A stretch of DNA of 24,033 nt from contig JANBQS010000262.1 of NCBI GenBank assembly GCA_027577415.1, positions 1-24,033 on the forward strand, in the 5' to 3' direction. The notes beneath the pieces were generated by a model, which saw only the letters and a list, made by a program, of their open reading frames with translations, ran no database searches and was not told the origin of the DNA. The DNA is from Coemansia sp. RSA 922. Lineage: Eukaryota > Kickxellomycota > Kickxellomycetes > Kickxellales > Kickxellaceae. Within the stretch, counting starts at the first letter, position 1. Each line of letters begins with the position of its first letter. Position numbers and translations under genes: made by a program. Shown one piece after another: positions 1-7,429 of this stretch.

Positions 1-528
1 CGGTAGTACGCCGTCGTGATTGTGCGGAAGCGCTCTTGGCCAGCCGTATCCCACTATGCGCAAAAAGATAGCGTAAGAAGCAATAACAAAAAAAAAAAGT
101 GACACGGTTAGCAAAAGTGTAAACTGGTACCGTCGGGGACATACCCAGTGGCAAGCTGCCTCTACAGTCCATAGAGAACAATACTCACGATTTGGAGCTT
201 GATGCGCTTGCCGTCCAGCTCAATTGTGCGGATTTTAAAGTCGATGCCAATTGTTGTGATAAACGACGGCGTAAACGAGTCGTCCGAGAAACGAAGCAAA
301 ACACAGCTTTTCCCGACACCTACAATGAATACACAAGCAAAGAGTAGGACCACATTTCCGTTGCAGACCTGGTGCAATTAGCACATGTCATGTAGCAGTG
401 TGCGAGTGCGCTACTAAACGACAGATGAGCTTCTTCGTCGCAGAAATCGTGGACCGCTTACCCGAGTCGCCAATGAGCAGCAGCTTCATCAGGTAATCGT
501 AGCTCGTATTCTTCTGCGAGGCAGCCAT
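1..528 (-). CDS. SEC4: Rab GTPase of the Sec4/Rab8 family (5' part, runs off the window)
   Basis: A small GTPase that drives docking of post-Golgi secretory vesicles at the plasma membrane. Three exons are visible on the minus strand: 528-462, 319-189 and 53-1. They are joined by GT-AG introns of 142 nt (461-320) and 135 nt (188-54). The joined reading gives the P-loop GDSGVGKS at residues 20-27, a switch I of the form [10 protein letters not shown] near residues 42-51, and [18 protein letters not shown] at the edge, which is the Sec4/Rab8/Rab10 signature rather than Ypt1 or Ypt31. The start at 528 gives a family-typical short N-terminus before [14 protein letters not shown]. The C-terminal half, including the prenylated cysteines, lies outside the window. 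The family call is secure; Sec4 as opposed to another Rab8-like paralogue is inferred. Confidence 0.93.
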
Positions 529-774
529 GGCTAAATGTGTCAAGATTAAAGTGCAGAGAAATAAAAATAAAAAAAGTATAGAAAAGAAAGAAAGCACTTT
601 GCAAGAAGACAAAGAAGCACAAACAAAGTAAGGCTGAGCTGAGCTGAGTTGTGCTAAACTAGGCCACGCAGCGGGCCCTCGTTGTCCGTTCTTGCTTTTC
701 CGTCTCACTTTTGTTTATATCTTAACTCACACCTTGTCTCTTTTTCACCCTCACCAGTACATCGCTAACTACCC
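529..774. promoter_or_regulatory. Divergent spacer upstream of SEC4 and the small membrane ORF
   Basis: This 246-nt spacer must hold the SEC4 promoter and 5' UTR on the minus strand and, if the small ORF at 775 is real, that gene's promoter too. It is A-rich next to SEC4 (549-600). It carries three exact tandem copies of GCTGA at 633-647. No certain TATA box is visible. A CTCACCAG at about 751-757 just upstream of the ATG at 775 resembles a splice acceptor, so a 5' UTR intron is possible. Confidence 0.35.
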
Positions 775-990
775 ATGCTCGCAGAGGACGGCGGTGGTGT
801 GCCAACAAGTCTAATCGTACTACTTGTCGTTTGTATCTTTGTTGGACTGTCGGCCATTCTTTGGTGCTTCTTGACGACCTGTATTGGCAAAGAGGCGCTA
901 CTACATCTTCGCCGCTGGCTCAGACAGCGGCGTCAGCGCGAACAACATGATCAGGGATGGACGACGCTGCCTCAGCACGACCAGGTTTGA
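775..990 (+). CDS. Possible small single-pass membrane protein, unknown
   Basis: A 71-codon frame opening with ATG at 775 and closing with TGA at 988-990. I do not recognise the product. Residues about 12-33 form one clear hydrophobic helix (SLIVLLVVCIFVGLSAILWC). It is followed by a strongly basic stretch rich in R (RRWLRQRRQR, about residues 46-55), so the positive-inside rule would place the C-terminus in the cytosol. The acidic N-terminus is short and there is no cleavable signal peptide. The frame occupies the otherwise empty space between SEC4 and YAF9 and is tail-to-tail with YAF9 with 87 nt between them. It could be a chance frame; the coherent membrane topology is the main argument that it is a gene. 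Confidence 0.4.
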   Translation: MLAEDGGGVPTSLIVLLVVCIFVGLSAILWCFLTTCIGKEALLHLRRWLRQRRQREQHDQGWTTLPQHDQV

Positions 991-1077
991 GCAAGTGTTC
1001 GCAAGTGCTATTAATAGAGATAGGATGCACAAGCACCAACAATAGTTGCAAAATATATATATTTCGCGCATCCAGAG

Positions 1078-1731
1078 CTATTGCGCAGCTTCGATCGCCG
1101 CAATGTCACGGCGGAGTTTGGCGGCCTCAATCTCGGCGACCCGGGAGCGGTCCTTGTACTCGTTATACTTGCCGGTGACTTGGGCTACAGCAGCCTCAAG
1201 CCGCTTGCACTCGGCAGCCTCAGATTCCAGGCTGAAGACGTGGGTGCCTGACACCTTTAGTGGGATCTCGGGTCCATCTGCGCCCTTGGTCAGAGCTTCG
1301 AAGAATTCCTCGGTGGGCTCACTGAACACCAGTTCGTCGTAGAAAAAGTTGTTGACTGGCTTTCCCTTTGGCCATGTTTGGCTCTGCGACTCTGGCGGGT
1401 ACAGCTTTAGCATGTGGTATAGGGATATCGGCTTCTCGCCTGACGAGGGTGGGAAGTAAATTTTGGTGATAATCTCAAACTCGCCCCAGCCAGTCTCGGT
1501 AACCTCATATGGCGGCGTCTTGAATGCGCGCGTGTTGTTGACAAATGTCTCGTGGAGCTTAAACTCGACCTTGTGAATAAAGTATGATATGTCCTGTCCA
1601 TTGGGGCCGCGCAGGAACACCGTCCACTTGTGAGTATGGTCAGTCTTTTTAGACAGCAGCTCAGTGGCAATGTTTCCGTACACTATCGGCTTGCTAATAA
1701 CAACGCCCTTTAAGCGCTTGCCAGTTTTCAT
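1078..1731 (-). CDS. YAF9: YEATS-domain protein Yaf9/GAS41
   Basis: A histone acyl-lysine reader and shared subunit of the SWR1 (H2A.Z deposition) and NuA4 acetyltransferase complexes in the nucleus. The 217-residue single-exon product matches the family length of about 226. The YEATS domain covers about residues 8-130. It opens with KPIVYGN, continues with HTHKWTVFLRG at 32-42 and KLHETF at 58-63, and includes the diagnostic YEVTETGWGEFEI with Trp82, the aromatic-cage residue. A C-terminal coiled coil (about 165-217) matches the Yaf9/GAS41 region that attaches it to its complexes. I place the start at 1731 because the homology begins there. The frame stays open upstream to about 1920, but that hydrophobic extension is unlike the family. 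The product cannot be confused with the longer Taf14, AF9 or Sas5 proteins because of the tight YEATS-plus-coiled-coil layout. Confidence 0.94.
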   Translation of the reverse strand: MKTGKRLKGVVISKPIVYGNIATELLSKKTDHTHKWTVFLRGPNGQDISYFIHKVEFKLHETFVNNTRAFKTPPYEVTETGWGEFEIITKIYFPPSSGEKPISLYHMLKLYPPESQSQTWPKGKPVNNFFYDELVFSEPTEEFFEALTKGADGPEIPLKVSGTHVFSLESEAAECKRLEAAVAQVTGKYNEYKDRSRVAEIEAAKLRRDIAAIEAAQ

Positions 1732-2391
1732 ATTGCGCGCAAATGTTGATAGTATCGTCAAAAGTGAAAGATGGCTAGCCTCAAAAAAGAAATATGCCAG
1801 CCAAAAGCACCCCCAACCAGCCAATATTTCATTGTGTGAACGAATTATCGGATTGCATGTGATTTGTCCAAATGACAATGGGTATTTGAGGTGTGCACCT
1901 AATGCTCTTTCGTCAAGCAACAGCTAGCACTCGGATACCTCTTGATGTACTTCTCCAACGATGTGGACACGGACTTTTGCAATGCGGATGGCGATAATTG
2001 CCAACATTTGGCCCCCACCCATCCAATTGTAGTGTCTTGGTGGCTGATGCAAGCGCACTGAGGGTGATACAGTGCAGTCAGAGAGACATGCCAGTGCTAC
2101 ACGGTATAAAGAGCGAATGCCTTCCTGGCATGTCACAAGCTGTATAGCCCGTCTTAACATTTTTTTTCTTGTGAAAATTGCATGGTTTGCTTGCTGAAGT
2201 ATTGAAATGGACGGCGATATCAAATATACCTGGCTCGGTCAAGTGCAAGTTCCTTCGGCCGCTGAACCACCTCCACCAGAGATTAAATCGGGCAGCGAAG
2301 AAAACAGCACGGATCCACTTTGGTGCTAACTAGAAAAGTTCGTTGGCTTAAAGATATCAAAATAAAAAAGAATATATTCAAAAGTATCGAG
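1732..2391. other. Gap of 660 nt between YAF9 and the UBAP1-like gene, no secure gene
   Basis: The right end must hold the 3' end of the UBAP1-like gene and the left end the YAF9 promoter. Two weak coding candidates lie between. On the minus strand an ATG at 2160 opens a 78-codon frame ending at 1924, containing a chance-level LYR tripeptide. On the plus strand an ATG at 2207 opens a 40-codon frame ending in TAA at 2327-2329, with TATAAAG at 2105-2111 about 100 nt upstream. Neither resembles a family I know. A minus-strand reading in a different frame ends at 1899 and would need splicing. I call none of these. Confidence 0.5.
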
Positions 2392-4038
2392 CTAAAATGC
2401 CTTGTCAATGAGATAGTTGCTTGCCTTGTTGACGTCATAATCATACATTTCCAGTGCTTGGAGGGCCTGCGGTCGACTAAAGCCCATGCTCACAAGCGTG
2501 CTAACTTGTTCGACATGACCACTGGTTTGCTCCGAGTTGCTGGCTCCCGAGGGCTCATCGCGCGCATAGTCGAATTCGCTAAACGACGTAAATGGCTTGG
2601 GTGGGATTGCTGGCGCAGCTGGATCGGCCTGGTTCATGTTGCGACGAGGAGGAAGTGGCAGAGGTCCACTGGAGATGGTAGAAGGTGACTGCACAGGCTC
2701 GCCTGACAACAGAGATGGTTGAGCGGAAGAGCCCAATTTCCACTCGTCTGGCTTGGGCGGAAGAAGCGGGCGAGATGCCGCACTGCTCTGACTTGGTGGG
2801 GCATCCTGGATCCAGCTGGGGTGCGAGCCAAAGGACGATGAGAGCTGGCTGGGCTTTGGCTCAATTCTAGGCACGTTGGTTTGCGGAGGTGCCGCCATGG
2901 GAATCCCAGGCTGGCTATACTGCAGTTGCTGCTGTTGTTGTGGCGACGGCGGCGGCATCTGCAAGTGGGTCTGGAATAGCGGGCGGGGTTGAGACACTGG
3001 CTGCATTTGCGGCTGTAGTTGCTGCTGCTGCTGCTGCAGTATAGGGCGGGGAGCCACATTGTTCATACCGGGACCTAGCATGGATCCAAGGCCGCCACTA
3101 GGGGAAACTGCGCTTAGCGACACCTGTTGTCCGACAGAGGACTGTGCGGAGTACCCAGTCGAGAAGTTGGGAGACGGATACATCGAGTGTGCTGCCGAGG
3201 CCACTGGTCTATACATGCCAGCAGCTTGCAAGGACGGCTGAGATTGCTGCGCGTTGGCCAGAGGGCGGCTGGCGGCGGTTTGGTGGAAATTGGGTGGCAT
3301 ACCCGCCATAGAGGCGGCCGGAGTAGACATTGCGTTTACAACAGGTTGGTACATCGGCCGATATGTAGCAGCAGTCGTGCTAGCAGCAAATTGCTGAGAA
3401 ATTGCGGGCTGCACGGGGCGAACTGCTGCTGCTGCTGGCTGAGTCGTCGATAGGGCAGGCTCGGCTGAGTGAGGTCGTTCTACCTGCGAGCTCTGTACAG
3501 CAGCAATCGTCCCCGCCGGAGTTACGCTGGAGCCAAACTGTGCTAGCGGACCAGCCAACTCCTGTGCCGGTTTCTGAGGTTTGGGCTGGGGCTGCAATGT
3601 CGTGGAAGACTCGGCTTGCTTGCGCTTTGCAGCGTCAGTGGCGGCATAAACGCCGGTGGCAGCAGCACTTTGCGGCCTGGTAACCCCGCTATCGCTCCGA
3701 GGCTTGGTAAGAGGACTGGTGACGCTACTACTGCTCGCTGCTGATGCAGCTGGTTGAGAAGTTCGCTCTGGCTCCTTTCCCTTGTGGCGATTTTTTCGCG
3801 AGGCAATCAAGTCGACCATGGATAGTTGCTGCTGAGCCTGTCGGAGCATATTAAACTGGTCCTCTTGCTTCTGCTTGGAAATCTCCTTCATAATCTTTTT
3901 CTCAAGCGAGAAATCGTACTTTGGAATACGGGTGATGGGGCGAAAGTCGCCAATTGACTCGAAGGGAAAGGACACTGGGGCAGGGAGCTTGAAGGGCAGC
4001 TCAAAGCGGAGCTTTACGCCCTGAACATGCTCGTTCAT
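2392..4038 (-). CDS. UBAP1-like ESCRT-I subunit: N-terminal UMA-like motif, long Q/P/S-rich linker, C-terminal UBA
   Basis: A 548-residue single-exon protein. Residues about 11-55 hold a conserved block (PFKLP, then GDFRPITRIPKYDFSLEKKI). It closely resembles the UMA segment by which animal UBAP1 and MVB12 join ESCRT-I, including the YDFSLEKK core. The C-terminus, about 508-548, is a UBA domain with the MGF loop (Met518-Gly-Phe), a ubiquitin-binding fold. Between them lie more than 400 residues of low-complexity sequence rich in S, A, P and Q, with polyglutamine runs encoded near 2925-2945 and 3010-3035. By family knowledge such a protein would help sort ubiquitinated cargo at endosomes. The start at 4038 is chosen because homology begins 11 codons later; the frame upstream is a CA-rich 5' UTR. 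It is divergent from the RRN6-like gene. An alternative is an unrelated UBA protein with a chance UMA match. Confidence 0.72.
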   Translation of the reverse strand: MNEHVQGVKLRFELPFKLPAPVSFPFESIGDFRPITRIPKYDFSLEKKIMKEISKQKQEDQFNMLRQAQQQLSMVDLIASRKNRHKGKEPERTSQPAASAASSSSVTSPLTKPRSDSGVTRPQSAAATGVYAATDAAKRKQAESSTTLQPQPKPQKPAQELAGPLAQFGSSVTPAGTIAAVQSSQVERPHSAEPALSTTQPAAAAVRPVQPAISQQFAASTTAATYRPMYQPVVNAMSTPAASMAGMPPNFHQTAASRPLANAQQSQPSLQAAGMYRPVASAAHSMYPSPNFSTGYSAQSSVGQQVSLSAVSPSGGLGSMLGPGMNNVAPRPILQQQQQQLQPQMQPVSQPRPLFQTHLQMPPPSPQQQQQLQYSQPGIPMAAPPQTNVPRIEPKPSQLSSSFGSHPSWIQDAPPSQSSAASRPLLPPKPDEWKLGSSAQPSLLSGEPVQSPSTISSGPLPLPPRRNMNQADPAAPAIPPKPFTSFSEFDYARDEPSGASNSEQTSGHVEQVSTLVSMGFSRPQALQALEMYDYDVNKASNYLIDKAF

Positions 4039-4300
4039 TGTTACAGAATAGGAAATGATACAAAACAAAGAAAGAGTATGTGCGTGTGTGCGTGTGTGCT
4101 GGAAATGAAGAAAGATGCAAGGAGCTGAGGCAAAGGGCGAGGATGTCAAGTTTAGTGGTGACACCTGTGGCATCTGCAGTCACATGAGTGGGGACGATTG
4201 GCATTGATGTTGGGATTATTTTTTCTTCGATCTTTCGTCCTTTTTCTATTCAACTTTTTTTGTTTGTACATATATTTTTTTTTCCCTTCTCATTGCACGT
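4039..4300. promoter_or_regulatory. Divergent promoter region of the UBAP1-like and RRN6-like genes
   Basis: A 262-nt spacer serving two head-to-head genes. It has an alternating GT/GC tract at about 4079-4100, which is a simple repeat in the UBAP1-like 5' UTR. A long T-rich and pyrimidine-rich stretch at 4218-4290 lies just before the RRN6-like ATG at 4301. The sequence TACATATATTTTTT at about 4267-4280 is TATA-like. No specific binding site can be assigned with confidence. Confidence 0.35.
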
Positions 4301-7300
4301 ATGGCGAGTGACAAGCGGCCTTCGATGGCGTTTCCCGTGGTTGCTTGGCCGATGCAGCGATCTGAAGCAGAAGTGGAGTACGCAGCAACTGTAGCGTTTG
4401 ATCTGGGCACGTTTGGGCACATGCTTCCTAAGGTTGGGTCCGAGCAGCGACCCGAGGGAGCACAGACATCGATCGGCTGGAAGGCAGCATCAGCACAGCC
4501 CCAGGCAGAGACATACAGCGTTGTGACAGAGGCAGGACCAGCGGTCATGTTGCGACCGTCGACGCGCACGGCACAGTTTCTAGAGACCAGCACCACCAAC
4601 GACAGCGTTCAAAGCATGTGCAATACGTTTGGGATGCTGCATCGGGATCTTGACATCCCCAAGGACATTATACGCGATGGATTCACAGAGGCGCTGGACG
4701 AGTCTGACTGGGACCACATCGCGTCAAAGAAGGGCAATGTGGTGGGCTGTTGCCGACCCATACTGAACAGAGTGGATGTTGTCCAGTGCGCCAACGAGCA
4801 AGGAGAGCCAGGGCTGGAGTGGCTACAAAGGACGTGCAACAAGCGAGACGTCAGGCCCGTCGCAGCGGCGAGCAGCGAGCGCGAGTACCGGTGGTCGTCA
4901 CATCGCACGTGGGCGCTCTACCCGGGTGGCGACTGCAATAGCGAGCTCTGGGCATTGCCCCTGCCAACAGCTGCCGACCAGCACAGCGAGTTCCCTAGCT
5001 TGCGATATCGACAGCGTGCGAGCGAGTCGGCTCGAAGGGCTGAGGTTGGGCCTTCCATTGAGTTTGCGAGAACAATTCGGCAGGTTATCACCCGCGACTC
5101 ACACTCCGGGTTCGCATGTGTGCGCACGGACAACATGGTTAGCCTGCTTAGTCTAGTCCAGCGCCACCAGGAGCCAGACTGGGAGCCACGAATAGAAGCA
5201 AGCGTCGTAGGCCTTCCTTATTTGTACGACCGAGGCGATAAGTGGACCTGCCACGCATCGTGGAGTCCCTGGACCATGTCAGAGATGGCGCTAGCGTCAG
5301 GTACGGGCTGCGTTCGGCTCTGGGACTGCGATGCTGGGCGCGAAACAGAGCTGAAGGGGTGCGACATCTCGGATAAGTACGACAACCAGTGGAATTGCTG
5401 CGAGTATTGGAATTCGCCCCGTAGCCTCTTCTGCGCCAACCCCGACTCCTTGTACATGTTAGACGCCCGCTCCGGCTGCTCGCGCACAAACATCATGTCA
5501 CTGGCTGACTCACCCTTTGCTGCTGCCGACGAGCTGTTCACGGCCGCCTGTCCCTCGGCATTGCATCCTATGCATGCCATTGCGGCCTCTACCCACTATA
5601 TCCGCGTGTATGACCAGCGGCATTTGTCTCAGCCAGTTGTCGTGTGGAGGCACAATCTCTCGACACACGATCCGCCCATCTATCTACAGACCTGTACCAT
5701 CCCGCAGTATGAAGATGGGCGGGCAGCAGTAATCCTGGCTGCGTCAGAGCAGTCGTCACGCGTTGCCAGCTATGTGTATGGCCAACACGCCAGCGACCAT
5801 CCCTATGTTTCTATTGAGCAGACCATGCTAACGTCTTCGACGACAAAGTCTGCCTGCGTGGGCGAGGCTATTCAAGACAAGCTCGCCATCGATATGAAGG
5901 AAAGCCCGGACATGACGCTGTGCTACTCGTACATATCCAACAACCTCACATCTCGACTTTCGGGCGTCTCCTTGCAGCTCTTGACGCATCCTGCACGCTT
6001 GTCGGATGGCGATGTCGGAGAGGAACCAAGAGCAAGCCCACCATCGGCTGACGCTGTATGTATAACTGTTGACGAATCGGGCGCCGTAGTAGGTCGCCGC
6101 TTGCTGCTCATCCCTAGGACAAAGCGCAAGATCGGCAGCAGGGTCGGCAAGCTGAAGAGCGTCTTTAATCCGACGTTTAAGCCGCCCATTTGGACAGACG
6201 CTCGCATCAGCCGAGGCGCAATTATAGATGGGATGGGGCTAGTGCTTTATGATAAGGTTGGCAACGACCAAAGAAAGGAGACCTTTTGGGCTGAGCTGCG
6301 TAAGCGAGGCATTGCATACACGCGCAAGGACATGCGGGCACCCTATCGGTACTTGCTCGAGGCAACCGATACCACGTCGCTAAACGGCTTGGACGCCAGT
6401 GGTAGTGACAAGTGGAGCGACTACTTTGCAGGTCAGCTGGATAAGATTGCAGAGTTAAAGGCCACTGCCAGCGTGACTGGCTTTGAGTTTGTCGGCTTGG
6501 CCTTTAGCACTCTGTCCGGCGCCCCAGGTCTCACAATGAAGGGCGAGCTTCCGTCATGGTCAGTTAGTGGCGAAGGGATCAGGGACGCATTCCTCTCTAT
6601 ACAAGACGGCGAGATTGACAGCGAGGAGGTGTCTGACAGTATATCCAGTGCTGTTGTCAGTGCTCTTAGGAATTCTCAGGCTAAAGGCAGCCGCCAGTCG
6701 CCACAGATTGCTGGTAGCAACGACTCATACAGAGAGCTTGAGCGCTTATTTGGCGTTGAGCGATCCGCGTCAGATGTGCATACACAAGTAGCGCTGACGC
6801 GCGCAGCCAAGGACCTGGCGCTTGTAAACCTAAGATTGTGTTCAGAGGCAGCGTTTGACGAGCAGCTTAGCAGACACGCCGCTGCTTCTCGGAGCCCGCT
6901 AGAGCTTGACATTCTGCCTAAACTCGAGGCCCTATCGGAGAAGTGGTCGGCTCCCGCACGGCAACTAAGCAATATGTGGACAGCGGGGTCACAGCCAAGG
7001 CCGAAGCAGCCATTGCCATTGCCAGGCAGTTCGCAGATAGGCTCAAGCCAGTTTTCACGCTCGCTCAAGAAAAGGCCAGGCCAGTCGCAAGCCGTGTCCG
7101 GCAGCAGCCAGCAGCGCACACTAGTCGAGTTGCCCGTGTCGCAGTTTGCTTCTTCTTCTTCAAGCTCATTTTTATCTGGCCGAACGCGAATAGCCCCACT
7201 TGCGAGTACGCAATCCGAGCCAATGGATGCATTTGCTATGATGTCGCAGAGCCTAACAAGGCGGTCACAGCCATCATCATCGCACAGCCAGCCCAAAAAG

Positions 7301-7327
7301 AAGAAGACACGCAAGTCGGGATTCTAG
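4301..7327 (+). CDS. RRN6: RNA polymerase I core-factor subunit, Rrn6/TAF1C-like
   Basis: A 1008-residue intronless protein that I assign to the Rrn6/TAF1C family, the WD-propeller subunit of the Pol I core factor/SL1 that recruits Pol I to rDNA promoters. Family-like features are an N-terminal DLGTFGH box near residues 34-40 and propeller-like blades in the middle: WSPWTMSEMALASGTGCVRLWD at about 322-343, YMLDAR at about 387-392, and YDQRHLSQPVVVWRH at about 437-451. A Ser-rich tail ends in a basic cluster and a terminal Gly-Phe, as I recall for TAF1C/Rrn6 proteins. The last 110 residues carry about ten SQ or TQ pairs. Start and stop are unambiguous (ATG 4301, TAG 7325-7327). It is followed 102 nt later by the V-ATPase gene on the same strand. 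The family diverges fast, so this rests on pattern rather than an exact motif; an unrelated WD protein is the main alternative. Confidence 0.68.
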   Translation: MASDKRPSMAFPVVAWPMQRSEAEVEYAATVAFDLGTFGHMLPKVGSEQRPEGAQTSIGWKAASAQPQAETYSVVTEAGPAVMLRPSTRTAQFLETSTTNDSVQSMCNTFGMLHRDLDIPKDIIRDGFTEALDESDWDHIASKKGNVVGCCRPILNRVDVVQCANEQGEPGLEWLQRTCNKRDVRPVAAASSEREYRWSSHRTWALYPGGDCNSELWALPLPTAADQHSEFPSLRYRQRASESARRAEVGPSIEFARTIRQVITRDSHSGFACVRTDNMVSLLSLVQRHQEPDWEPRIEASVVGLPYLYDRGDKWTCHASWSPWTMSEMALASGTGCVRLWDCDAGRETELKGCDISDKYDNQWNCCEYWNSPRSLFCANPDSLYMLDARSGCSRTNIMSLADSPFAAADELFTAACPSALHPMHAIAASTHYIRVYDQRHLSQPVVVWRHNLSTHDPPIYLQTCTIPQYEDGRAAVILAASEQSSRVASYVYGQHASDHPYVSIEQTMLTSSTTKSACVGEAIQDKLAIDMKESPDMTLCYSYISNNLTSRLSGVSLQLLTHPARLSDGDVGEEPRASPPSADAVCITVDESGAVVGRRLLLIPRTKRKIGSRVGKLKSVFNPTFKPPIWTDARISRGAIIDGMGLVLYDKVGNDQRKETFWAELRKRGIAYTRKDMRAPYRYLLEATDTTSLNGLDASGSDKWSDYFAGQLDKIAELKATASVTGFEFVGLAFSTLSGAPGLTMKGELPSWSVSGEGIRDAFLSIQDGEIDSEEVSDSISSAVVSALRNSQAKGSRQSPQIAGSNDSYRELERLFGVERSASDVHTQVALTRAAKDLALVNLRLCSEAAFDEQLSRHAAASRSPLELDILPKLEALSEKWSAPARQLSNMWTAGSQPRPKQPLPLPGSSQIGSSQFSRSLKKRPGQSQAVSGSSQQRTLVELPVSQFASSSSSSFLSGRTRIAPLASTQSEPMDAFAMMSQSLTRRSQPSSSHSQPKKKKTRKSGF

Positions 7328-7429
7328 TTTGAAACTTGTTGCCTCTTTGCTCCTTATTTTTACTTCTTTTTTTGATTGAACGCAATCAGTCCTTCATTCG
7401 TTCGTTCTCTTTCTTAATCTTTATTCATC

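Noticed and set aside
1732..1920. N-terminal extension of YAF9 by 63 codons
   Set aside because: The extension is hydrophobic and unlike any YEATS protein; homology begins at the Met at 1731, and the stretch is more likely promoter and 5' UTR.
2058..2102. A 45-nt GT-AG intron in the minus-strand frame near 2100
   Set aside because: Far shorter than the 92-200 nt introns seen here, and the spliced product still matches nothing.
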